Below, in pieces: positions 1 to 7,438 of a stretch of DNA of 41,511 nt. The translations under genes were made by a program, and so were the position numbers. How positions within the stretch are numbered: the first letter of the stretch is position 1; every line of letters starts with the position of its first letter. This DNA is from Lachnospiraceae bacterium (GTDB taxonomy: Bacteria; Bacillota; Clostridia; Lachnospirales; Lachnospiraceae), in assembly GCA_017623215.1 (NCBI GenBank), contig JAGAPO010000074.1, positions 1-41,511 on the forward strand. Direction: 5' to 3'. The notes beneath the pieces were generated by a model that saw only the letters and a list, made by a program, of their open reading frames with translations, was not told the DNA's origin and made no database searches.

Positions 1-2
1 AC

Positions 3-71
3 AGACAAGTTTTGAGCACCGCATGGCATCCGCTTGAAATGCCGACCACTTATGTTGTCATGAATAAGTAA
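3..71 (+). CDS. C-terminal end of an unidentified protein (partial)
   Basis: The plus-strand frame is open from the window edge to a TAA at 69-71 and encodes a short tail ending in TTYVVMNK. A stem-loop typical of a terminator begins 5 bases after the stop, which supports this being a true gene end. The piece is too short to assign a family. The opposite strand is also open here, so the strand choice rests mainly on the stop codon and hairpin pairing. Confidence 0.35.
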   Translation, partial: RQVLSTAWHPLEMPTTYVVMNK

Positions 72-76
72 AAATA

Positions 77-110
77 CGCCGGGAGTAACCGTGATTGGTT
101 GCTCTCGGCG
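77..110 (+). terminator. Stem-loop after the partial gene
   Basis: CGCCGGGAGTAACC (77-90) pairs with GGTTGCTCTCGGCG (97-110) over 14 positions, two of them G-U, with a 6-base loop. A T-rich but imperfect tail follows. It fits an intrinsic terminator for the plus-strand gene ending at 71. Confidence 0.55.
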
Positions 111-140
111 GAATTTATTCTTGTAAAAAGAACCGGTACC

Positions 141-467
141 ATTACCAATACGGATGTAAGCTTCTGTCACACCATCTCCAGTGTAATAATATGGTGTTTC
201 AGCTCCTGACGGAACATGGAGCATCAGAAGCTCTTTACCATCTTCGGTTTTGTGAAGCATCATTACAACTTCCGGGAAAGGTGAAATCCTCTCTTTAATT
301 TTCTGGCTGATGAATTCGGAGTCAGACTTAATATCTTCTAATCCGACAATTTCTTCAGCATCAGTAATGCCAAAGATTAAAGTTCCGCCTGCTGTATTCG
401 CAAAGGCACTGACACTTTTAAGCCAACTTTTCACTTTCTTGTGTTCAACTGCCTGCTTTTTCTCTAT
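141..467 (-). pseudogene. AlbA_2 (Schlafen-like) domain protein remnant
   Basis: The minus-strand reading contains the core of an AlbA_2 domain, a putative nucleic-acid-binding domain of predicted transcriptional regulators. KSWLKSVSAFANTAGGTLIFG is followed by a GITDAEEIVGL-like stretch and ends at YIRIGN. An in-frame TGA at 468-470 lies just upstream and no start codon with a ribosome binding site is visible, so the usual N-terminus is missing. After RIGN (141-152) the frame stays open but no longer resembles the family. It runs into the stem-loop at 77-110, which belongs to the opposite-strand gene. The fragment has therefore lost both ends. The family assignment is firm; the boundaries are approximate. 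Confidence 0.7.
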
Positions 468-541
468 TCAACCACCCAAACCGCTTTTCTTTTAACCCAT
501 TCTATATTGTTACATCCGCAGGAATAGGCGCTTTGCACCGC

Positions 542-580
542 AGAGGGACTAAGGTATCATTCAGACGCCTTAGTCCCTCT
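542..580 (-). terminator. Stem-loop downstream of the GH2 gene
   Basis: AGAGGGACTAAGG (542-554) and CCTTAGTCCCTCT (568-580) form a perfect 13-bp stem with a 13-base loop, 7 bases beyond the stop of the minus-strand GH2 gene. There is no clear T-run on either strand, so it may act as a 3' end stabiliser or weak terminator. Confidence 0.55.
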
Positions 581-587
581 ACTCCTT

Positions 588-3404
588 CTACCTCTCGTAT
601 ATCTTCTTAAGGAAATACTTCGCCACCGGATTCTCCAGTCTCAGATCCACCTGGCAAATCACGTATCTCTTTCCTTCATACACCTTTTCCGCACACACGA
701 GGGCCGTATCCCACTTGCCATTCTCATCCATATTTCCGCTGGTGAGAATCGGGGTGAAGCCCTTCGCGGTGAAGGTTGCGTCGATGATCGGGGTAATCAT
801 ATCTTCCTTCGCATTATACCAGTATGAGAAGTCCTTCTCCCTGAAATCTGCAACTATCGGATGTCCGGTCTTTCTGGATGCGAAATGCGTGCTTAACATA
901 CCGCAGTTCTTTACAGTTACAGTCTCTCCCGCAATCTCATGAACGCCTGCCGGAAGCTTCTCGATCAGGACAACGTTCTCGTTCTCCGCAACCGTAACGT
1001 CCTCGAATACCTGTACCACCGTCTCATTATATGTTACAACAGTTCCATCCGGCTTCATAAGAATCGCTCTTACCAAAACGTCCTCTCTTCCGGTTACGTC
1101 AGCAATCGTGAATTCCGCATTTGCCGCATACGTTGCCGCGCAGTCCTTCACGGTCACGGTGACTGAATTCTCGCCTGCCGGAACGCCATTCCTCAGGTAT
1201 TCGAACTTAAGTGTGTATTCACCGCTCTCGTTCGTGTCGTTGCAGATATAGCTCTCGATGCTGATCGTCTCGCCGCTGTAATAGGTGAAACGGTCGGTGC
1301 GCAGCGATACCATAAGCGGTTCCAGAGCGTCGCGATATGCGAAATACGCCGGCTTCGGGGTCCTTCTGCAGTCCATAATGGTCTTCATCCAGCCCGACGG
1401 CCACGCGTCGATGAACAGATGAATCGCGTTGGATACCATTCTGTCGTCTCTGCGGAATGCCTCCGTCATGATGCGCGTCGCAAATGCCTGGTATTCCTGG
1501 CTCTTTGCAACCCATGCTTCCATCGTATCCTGGGTATCGTAAAAGAAGTAGTGGAAATTCTTTGTCTGTGCTCTTACAATATTCCCCGGATTGAACGGCT
1601 CCGCGGTCCACTCCTTCGGATAGCATTCTCTCATCACCTCGCAGAAGTCAAGACCTTCCGCTCCGTACTCGCCGCAGCCGTAATACCAGTCGGGCTTTAC
1701 GCTCAGCCAGTACCCGCGATGTAAGCGGCCGATATCAATGCCGTGGCCGTTGTACCAGGTCGGATAGCAATGGTTATCGGGCATGCCCTCTGTCGGCGGA
1801 TCGTAGTCTCCGTCCACATGCTTGATCACGCGATCCGGGTTCTGCATATGGACCGCGATGTCACACATCGTAAAGAAATTCTCTAACTCTTCCCGGTTCA
1901 GATGTCTGTGCGGCTCGTTATTCGCATTCGGGAACGGCTCGTTGATGTAGCTTACGACCACGTTGCAGGCGTGCCTGCGAACCAGGCGCTCCATCTCCTC
2001 GGCCTGTCTGACGCCCTCACACAGCTTGGTTCTTCTCATGCAGCCAAATAAAGGCAGATCGCTCTGAGTCATCAGACCGAGCTTGTCGCAGTATTCGTAT
2101 ATCTCGTCCTGAACCGGTCTCTGGGTCAGTCTCAGGAAATTCATGTTGCAAAGCTTTGCAAGCAAAATATCGTCAATCAGCTGGTCAAAATCCCCGCGTA
2201 TTACGTCCTGCTGCTCGAATCCCATCGTATTCGCGCCGCGCAGGCGAATCTTCCTGCCGTTCAGATAGAACATCCCCTTCGGGCTGCTCTCCACATCCTG
2301 AACAAAGCTCCTCATACCGAACTGCTGTGTCTGAATATCCAGAACAACTCCGTTAAGCTTTACCGCAACCTGCGCCTGATACAGCCAGGGCTGCGTTAAG
2401 CTCCATACTCTGGGCTGCGGGAGCGATACCGGAATCTTGTAGATATTCTTTCCGTGCTTTAACGGCATCGGAATTCCCTTTCCGATCTGATCCTTGATGC
2501 TTGCCTCCGTTAAGCTGTCGCCGCGTCCAACCGTCTTAATCGTCTCCGGAACGTACTCATAATGCTCCAGTGCGGTTCCTTCAAAGTTCTGCCCATAAAC
2601 GGAGAGATCCACGGTCACATATCTGTCCTTATAATCCGCATTCTCAAGCTCAACCCAGACCTCAGCGGCTTCTTCCTCCAACAGCGGACGCACATAGATA
2701 TCCGTGATATTGATGCGGTTTCTCACCTCAACAGACACGCCCTGGTACAGGCCCATTCCTGCCGGGCAATGATGCCAGCCCTCCGCCGCGTCGTCCCAGC
2801 CGGGGCCGGTTGCCGCGTAGAGCTTGTCTCCTTCACATTTCTCCTGGGTCGCAAATGCGTTGCCCATATATATGTAGTCATTGTATAAATCAACCTGCAA
2901 CGTATTCTCCCCATCGTTAATTACATTCGTAATCTCGAATTCGAACGGTGCGAAGAAGCCCTCATGCGTTCCGACACACACGCCGTTCACGTATACAACC
3001 GCATAGTAGTCCGCGCCTTTGAAGCAGACATAGACGGCCTTGTCCGCATCCTTCTTCGCGGTAAATGTGGTTGTGTATACCTGCTTTTGTGCGCCTAACG
3101 GGCCTGCGTAGTGCGGAATCGTAATCGGTTGCCCATTTAGCAGGAATTCCTTGAGTTCCGTCACCTGGCGGCTCTCGCTGACAGTCGGAGCCAGGTTCGC
3201 AAGATAGGGCCTGTACGCCTCCCGCATCTTCGCAAGCTCCTGATTCAGTTCGGCCTTCGTATTAATCTTCTTTTTGAATTCTTTTAATGTAACCGGTCTG
3301 TCCAGCACGCAGCTCTTCTTGTTGATCGGTATCGGCTGCGGATCATACAGCAGCTCCAAACGTCCGCCGATTCCGTTCGCGGCAATTTGTGCAAATACGT
3401 CCAT
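588..3404 (-). CDS. Glycoside hydrolase family 2 protein (beta-galactosidase-like)
   Basis: A 938-residue GH2-type enzyme, predicted to hydrolyse a terminal beta-linked sugar from an oligosaccharide. The order is an N-terminal sugar-binding jelly roll (about 100-235), an immunoglobulin-like domain (about 235-365), a TIM barrel (about 375-700) and C-terminal beta domains. The barrel carries the expected catalytic acids: the acid/base Glu489 in YINEP and the nucleophile Glu579 in GEYG. The ATG at 3402-3404 is chosen because AAAGGAGAGG sits just upstream. The same frame stays open to 3620, but that extension adds 72 residues with no family resemblance. No signal peptide is seen, so it is probably cytoplasmic. 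The exact substrate (galactoside, glucuronide or other) cannot be read from the sequence. It is divergent from the hydrogenase-like gene at 3779. Confidence 0.9.
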   Translation of the reverse strand: MDVFAQIAANGIGGRLELLYDPQPIPINKKSCVLDRPVTLKEFKKKINTKAELNQELAKMREAYRPYLANLAPTVSESRQVTELKEFLLNGQPITIPHYAGPLGAQKQVYTTTFTAKKDADKAVYVCFKGADYYAVVYVNGVCVGTHEGFFAPFEFEITNVINDGENTLQVDLYNDYIYMGNAFATQEKCEGDKLYAATGPGWDDAAEGWHHCPAGMGLYQGVSVEVRNRINITDIYVRPLLEEEAAEVWVELENADYKDRYVTVDLSVYGQNFEGTALEHYEYVPETIKTVGRGDSLTEASIKDQIGKGIPMPLKHGKNIYKIPVSLPQPRVWSLTQPWLYQAQVAVKLNGVVLDIQTQQFGMRSFVQDVESSPKGMFYLNGRKIRLRGANTMGFEQQDVIRGDFDQLIDDILLAKLCNMNFLRLTQRPVQDEIYEYCDKLGLMTQSDLPLFGCMRRTKLCEGVRQAEEMERLVRRHACNVVVSYINEPFPNANNEPHRHLNREELENFFTMCDIAVHMQNPDRVIKHVDGDYDPPTEGMPDNHCYPTWYNGHGIDIGRLHRGYWLSVKPDWYYGCGEYGAEGLDFCEVMRECYPKEWTAEPFNPGNIVRAQTKNFHYFFYDTQDTMEAWVAKSQEYQAFATRIMTEAFRRDDRMVSNAIHLFIDAWPSGWMKTIMDCRRTPKPAYFAYRDALEPLMVSLRTDRFTYYSGETISIESYICNDTNESGEYTLKFEYLRNGVPAGENSVTVTVKDCAATYAANAEFTIADVTGREDVLVRAILMKPDGTVVTYNETVVQVFEDVTVAENENVVLIEKLPAGVHEIAGETVTVKNCGMLSTHFASRKTGHPIVADFREKDFSYWYNAKEDMITPIIDATFTAKGFTPILTSGNMDENGKWDTALVCAEKVYEGKRYVICQVDLRLENPVAKYFLKKIYER

Positions 3405-3778
3405 GCTTTCCTCTCCTTTGATATCTTCTGATTTCATGCTTATGCTGGCTGCCGGAGCAGACAGCCCTTTTCCCAGAACAACAGAAGCTCCTTTGCATCT
3501 CTTCCTCATGCAGTCCGAGCCTCTCTGTTCTTCTATCATATCACAGAAGACCTGAATTAGATAGGGTAAAATTTTTGATTTCGGTGTATTTTCCGCATAA
3601 AACTGCGGCATATTCTCCATACTAACCGATATACCTGTGGGCAGTCCGTGAATTCGGAACGCAGGCAGGTACGGATCCCCATCCGTGCGATGCGATACGC
3701 TGCCTTCGCGCAGTGGCTCTCCGGCTTGTTGATTCGTATGCTACATGTTGATTCGTATGTTATTCGAAGGAGTTTATA
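3405..3778. other. Divergent intergenic region
   Basis: This 374-bp stretch separates the minus-strand GH2 gene from the plus-strand hydrogenase-like gene. It has the GH2 ribosome binding site (about 3410-3420), a direct repeat at 3727-3759, and AAGGAG before 3779. No convincing complete promoter was found on either strand. The open frame on the minus strand up to 3620 looks like read-through of noncoding DNA. Confidence 0.5.
3727..3759. repeat. 14-bp direct repeat, period 19
   Basis: TGTTGATTCGTATG occurs at 3727-3740 and again at 3746-3759, ending about 20 bases before the start codon at 3779. The position, just ahead of the ribosome binding site, could suit a regulator or be a slippage duplication. 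Confidence 0.6.
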
Positions 3779-5080
3779 ATGATTACATTAGATGAGTTAT
3801 ATCGTCACTATTTAACCGAAGCCACGCGCTCTTTTGGTGAAGAGCAGCTGGACTGCCTGCTGCATCCGGAACGGTATGCGCCGGTGGTTCGAACGGGAAC
3901 CTGCACCTGTGAAGCCGGATGTTCCGACTCCCAGACGAATCAGGCCGATCGCAGCACTCGGCATTCCCATTCGGACTGCTGTGCTTCGAACCCGGTTGAG
4001 CGCACGGACACAAAAACCGCCTGTCAGGCCAGCTGCCTTTTCGATGCGATTGTAAAAGCCCCGGACGGCTCTCTTACGATTGATCCATCCCGCTGCTGCG
4101 GCTGCGAGGCCTGTATAGAAGCCTGCTCCTCCGGCAAGCTTACCGCGACGAAGGATATTCTTCCGGTACTGGATGCACTCCGCAGTGCCAAAGGCCCTGT
4201 CTATGCTCTGATCGCTCCGGCGTTCATCGGTCAATTTCCCGAACACGTCACGCCCGGTCAGCTTCGTACGGCGTTCAAGGCCATCGGATTTACCGGAATG
4301 GTTGAGGTCGCACTGTTCGCGGATATTTTGACCTTAAAGGAAGCCTTTGAATTCGACCGGAATGTGAATTCCGAAGAGGATTTTCAGCTGACGAGCTGCT
4401 GCTGTCCGATCTGGATTGCGATGATTCGAAAGGTCTACCAGGAGCTGATGCCTCATGTCCCGGGCGCGGTCTCTCCCATGATTGCCTGCGGCCGCACGGT
4501 AAAATATCTGCATCCGGACGCCGTCACCGTATTCATCGGACCCTGTCTGGCGAAAAAGGCAGAGGCAAAGGAACCGGATATTGCGGACGCAGTCGATTAT
4601 GTTCTGACCTTTCAGGAGGTTCAGAATATTTTCGAAGCGCTGAATATTCATCCGGAGACGCTTGCCGAAACGGATCGTGAGCATTCTTCCCTCGCCGGCC
4701 GGATCTATGCGCGAAGCGGCGGAGTCAGCGAGGCGGTGAAGCGCACCGTCACCCAATTAAGCCCCTATCGGAGCATTGCCGTGCGTCCCAAGCACGCCAA
4801 CGGGGTTCCTGACTGCCGCCGGATGATCGAAGAATTGAAGGCCGGAACACTTGACGCGAATTTTCTGGAGGGAATGGGCTGCGTCGGCGGGTGTGTCGGC
4901 GGGCCCAAATCCCTGATCCCGCGCGATACCGCAAAGGAGCAGGTAAATGCTTATGCCGATAAGGCTCCTTACCAGACGCCTCTTGAGAATCCTTATGTAT
5001 TAGAACTCCTCAAACACCTCGGCTATCAGACTGTAGAGGATTTTCTGGAGAAAAGCAAGCTGTTCACACGGGAATTCTGA
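3779..5080 (+). CDS. [FeFe]-hydrogenase large-subunit-like iron-sulfur protein
   Basis: A 433-residue soluble protein with an [FeFe]-hydrogenase H-cluster domain. The N-terminus is Cys-rich (about 42-116); CCGCEACIEAC at 106-116 is a ferredoxin-type [4Fe-4S] signature. The three H-cluster loops are recognisable but altered: TSCCCP (205-210, canonical TSCCPGW), GPCLAKKAE (254-262, canonical MPCxxKxxE) and GCVGGCVGG (367-375, canonical ACPGGCxxGG). All expected H-cluster cysteines appear present. It lacks the N-terminal [2Fe-2S] and NuoG-like modules of bifurcating hydrogenases, and the Cys-rich segment has an atypical spacing interrupted by a polar Ser/Thr/His-rich stretch. This fits a non-group-A, possibly sensory or uncharacterised hydrogenase. 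The start at 3779 follows GAAGGAG. It is monocistronic, ending before a long hairpin. Confidence 0.88.
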   Translation: MITLDELYRHYLTEATRSFGEEQLDCLLHPERYAPVVRTGTCTCEAGCSDSQTNQADRSTRHSHSDCCASNPVERTDTKTACQASCLFDAIVKAPDGSLTIDPSRCCGCEACIEACSSGKLTATKDILPVLDALRSAKGPVYALIAPAFIGQFPEHVTPGQLRTAFKAIGFTGMVEVALFADILTLKEAFEFDRNVNSEEDFQLTSCCCPIWIAMIRKVYQELMPHVPGAVSPMIACGRTVKYLHPDAVTVFIGPCLAKKAEAKEPDIADAVDYVLTFQEVQNIFEALNIHPETLAETDREHSSLAGRIYARSGGVSEAVKRTVTQLSPYRSIAVRPKHANGVPDCRRMIEELKAGTLDANFLEGMGCVGGCVGGPKSLIPRDTAKEQVNAYADKAPYQTPLENPYVLELLKHLGYQTVEDFLEKSKLFTREF

Positions 5081-5120
5081 TCAAAAACCCCCGGCTGAAC
5101 CGAGCTCACTGACCTTCCAA

Positions 5121-5173
5121 AAGGCGGGCCCCCGTCGAAGAAAGCATTGATTTCTTCGACGGGGGCCCGCCTT
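5121..5173. terminator. Perfect 23-bp stem-loop, probably bidirectional terminator
   Basis: Positions 5121-5143 and 5151-5173 are perfect reverse complements with a 7-base loop. The hairpin lies between the convergent hydrogenase-like gene (+) and diguanylate cyclase gene (-), so it can end both transcripts. It lacks a strong T-run and is longer than a normal terminator. Confidence 0.7.
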
Positions 5174-5212
5174 CTATGTAGTCCGATATTCGGATGCTAT
5201 TCACTGAAAGCG

Positions 5213-6307
5213 TTATTCCTTCGCCTTCTCATAAAAGACATAGCTCGCTTTTCCGCTTCGCTTTGCCTGATACATAGCCGTGTCGGCCGCACGATACAGT
5301 TCATCAAAATCATTTCCGTTCTCCGGGAACAGAGCTACTCCTATGCTGACCGAGACATGATGCGTCCCCTTGTCATATACTAATCTGCGGTCGAGTGCCT
5401 TGGTCAATGCCACCAGGCGCTGCTCCAAAGGCTCTCCGCGAAGCTTCGGCACAAAGACAACGAATTCATCTCCTCCGATTCGCCCGCAGATATCATTCTC
5501 CCGGAAATGTTCTTTTATCAGATCCGCGGTCTCACAAATAATCGTATCTCCCGCGATATGGCCCAGCTCATCATTCACCCCTTTGAAATTATCCAGATCC
5601 AGAACCAGGAATGCCCCAGGTGCCTGGGATTTAACGATATGGGCCTCAATCTGTTTCATAAAGCCGCCCCGGTTCAAAAGCTTTGTCATGGCATCCGTAT
5701 CTTTCTCATAGCTCAAAAGGGTCCTGGATTCAATATCCCGGATTTTAATGGATACGTTGTGATAATACAGCGCTACCCCGACCACAAGGAATGAAATCGC
5801 GTTTGCCAAATCGATCTTAACATAATAGTCTGCTTTCTTATGATAGGACAGGATCAAAAAGATTGCCACAACCGCGATCTGGGTCAGCATCACGCTGGAC
5901 GGCCTTATAATAAAAAGCAAAGGCAGCGCCACCAGAAATACAAATATCGAGGTTGCGCCCGTATCCACGTTCCGGAAGCATCCCAGATAGATTCCAAATC
6001 CGAATATTAATACAAAGACCGCTCCGATTACAGCTCTGTCCATCCTGATATTTTTCTTTTGATATACCTTTTCCAGTCCCCATACCACCACACAAAAGCC
6101 GAGCAGCAGAAGATAGATCCAGAAGTTCAGCGCAATAATCTCCGAAAATGCGCAGCCGACAAGCAGTGTCAGACAGATCCCGCCGCCGATCTTCGATAGA
6201 TTCTTTAATGTCTCCCAATTCGTATGGCTAATCGTATCCCGGTGCAATCGGAATACATCATATTCATATCCTATATAATAATACTTTTTAAGAAGCCTTT
6301 TCAGCAT
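5213..6307 (-). CDS. Membrane-bound diguanylate cyclase (GGDEF)
   Basis: A 364-residue protein predicted to make cyclic di-GMP from two GTP. Residues about 40-185 contain about six hydrophobic membrane segments with no recognisable extracellular sensor domain. A GGDEF domain follows (about 200-360) with an intact GGDEF signature at 278-282. An RxxD inhibitory I-site (REND, 269-272) sits five residues upstream, so product feedback inhibition is likely. There is no EAL domain. The ATG at 6305-6307 has a GAAGGGA-type ribosome binding site. It lies downstream of rsmA on the same strand with a 94-base gap. Confidence 0.92.
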   Translation of the reverse strand: MLKRLLKKYYYIGYEYDVFRLHRDTISHTNWETLKNLSKIGGGICLTLLVGCAFSEIIALNFWIYLLLLGFCVVVWGLEKVYQKKNIRMDRAVIGAVFVLIFGFGIYLGCFRNVDTGATSIFVFLVALPLLFIIRPSSVMLTQIAVVAIFLILSYHKKADYYVKIDLANAISFLVVGVALYYHNVSIKIRDIESRTLLSYEKDTDAMTKLLNRGGFMKQIEAHIVKSQAPGAFLVLDLDNFKGVNDELGHIAGDTIICETADLIKEHFRENDICGRIGGDEFVVFVPKLRGEPLEQRLVALTKALDRRLVYDKGTHHVSVSIGVALFPENGNDFDELYRAADTAMYQAKRSGKASYVFYEKAKE

Positions 6308-6341
6308 TTCATATCAATCCCTTCCGGCTGCATTGGTTCCG

Positions 6342-6386
6342 CAAAGCTGGGCCGACCTTTCCCACATGTCGTAGAGTCCGGCTTTG
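6342..6386 (-). terminator. Stem-loop between rsmA and the GGDEF gene
   Basis: CAAAGCTGG (6342-6350) pairs with CCGGCTTTG (6378-6386), with an inner CGAC/GTCG pairing. It lies between the end of rsmA and the start of the diguanylate cyclase gene. It may reduce read-through or be a leader structure; no good T-run follows. Confidence 0.3.
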
Positions 6387-6401
6387 TTTCTCCGCGGCCA
6401 A

Positions 6402-7310
6402 TTATTTTTCTTTTTGACGTTCCTCCGCAATAATATCCGCCAAATTCGCAAACTGAACCAAGGTCAGTGCCTCACCCCGTACGTTTCCTCCCAGCCCCAG
6501 TCGTTCAACCGAGCGCATAATAATTTCCTTCGAAAGACTGATCTCCGGTGAGTTATTTAACCCATTGACAAGCGTCTTTCTTCTCTGATTAAATGACGCA
6601 CGAATCAGCCGGAACATCAGCTCCTCTTCCTGAACCGATACCGGTCTGTCCTTATGAAGTGTCAGTCGGATGACAGCAGAGCCGACATTCGGTCTCGGCA
6701 TAAAACAGTTCGGCGGCACATTTGCCGCGATATATGCATCCGCATAGAATTGAACCGCGAGCGAAAGAGCGCCATAGTCCTTGCTTCCGGGACCTGCCTG
6801 CATCCGCTCCGCAACCTCTTTTTGAACCATGACCGTAATATTCTCGACCGGAACATGCGCCTCGAACAGCCCCATGATAATCGGCGTCGTAATATAATAC
6901 GGCAGATTGGCAACGACCTTCACCGAACGTCCGCCGTTCTTCTCCTCGACAAGCTTATTGATATCCACCTTCAGGATATCTTCATTGATCACAGTCACAT
7001 TATCATAAGGTGCCAGTGTGTCCTCAAGAATCGGAATCAGCGTCTTATCAATCTCAATCGCCGCAACCTCTCTCGCATTCTCGCACAGATACTGGGTCAG
7101 CGTTCCGATTCCCGGCCCAATCTCCAGCACCATATCTTCTTTGGTAATTCCCGCCGCCTGCACAATCTTGTCCAAAACATGCGGATCAATTAAAAAATTC
7201 TGACCGTATTTCTTCTGAAATACGAAGTGATATTTGTTTAATACTTCGATGGTTTTTCTGGGGTTGCCCAGCCGTTCCTCAACGGGTATTCTTTCCTGGT
7301 TTTCTGCCAT
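6402..7310 (-). CDS. rsmA: 16S rRNA (adenine1518-N6/adenine1519-N6)-dimethyltransferase
   Basis: A 302-residue RsmA/KsgA enzyme that uses S-adenosylmethionine to dimethylate two adjacent adenines near the 3' end of 16S rRNA during small-subunit maturation. Visible signatures are GQNFL (36-40), the SAM-binding LEIGPGIGT (62-70), the acidic EID after strand 2 (86-88) and the catalytic NLPYY (135-139). The ATG at 7308-7310 follows AAAAGGAG. The frame continues to 7619 upstream, but those residues are not family-like. It lies 128 bases after the TatD fusion gene on the same strand. In many Firmicutes rnmV sits between tatD and ksgA; here it is absent. Confidence 0.95.
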   Translation of the reverse strand: MAENQERIPVEERLGNPRKTIEVLNKYHFVFQKKYGQNFLIDPHVLDKIVQAAGITKEDMVLEIGPGIGTLTQYLCENAREVAAIEIDKTLIPILEDTLAPYDNVTVINEDILKVDINKLVEEKNGGRSVKVVANLPYYITTPIIMGLFEAHVPVENITVMVQKEVAERMQAGPGSKDYGALSLAVQFYADAYIAANVPPNCFMPRPNVGSAVIRLTLHKDRPVSVQEEELMFRLIRASFNQRRKTLVNGLNNSPEISLSKEIIMRSVERLGLGGNVRGEALTLVQFANLADIIAEERQKEK

Positions 7311-7438
7311 TCCATACTCCTTTTTCCCTATTTTGAGCAATTTGCTCCACTTTTGCAGGCTTTCCGCCCGCCTTTTTTTCCTGCAGAATTCCGCTGTCTT
7401 ACCCTCTTTCCCCGCGGACTTCCGATACACTCCCGCCT

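Noticed and set aside
3405..3620. 72-residue N-terminal extension of the GH2 protein
   Set aside because: No family resemblance, and a strong ribosome binding site directly precedes the internal ATG at 3404.
6302..6401. Possible cyclic di-GMP riboswitch in front of the diguanylate cyclase gene
   Set aside because: There is an AAAGCC-containing stem, but the conserved GEMM core (GCACAGGGCAAACC-like) was not found.
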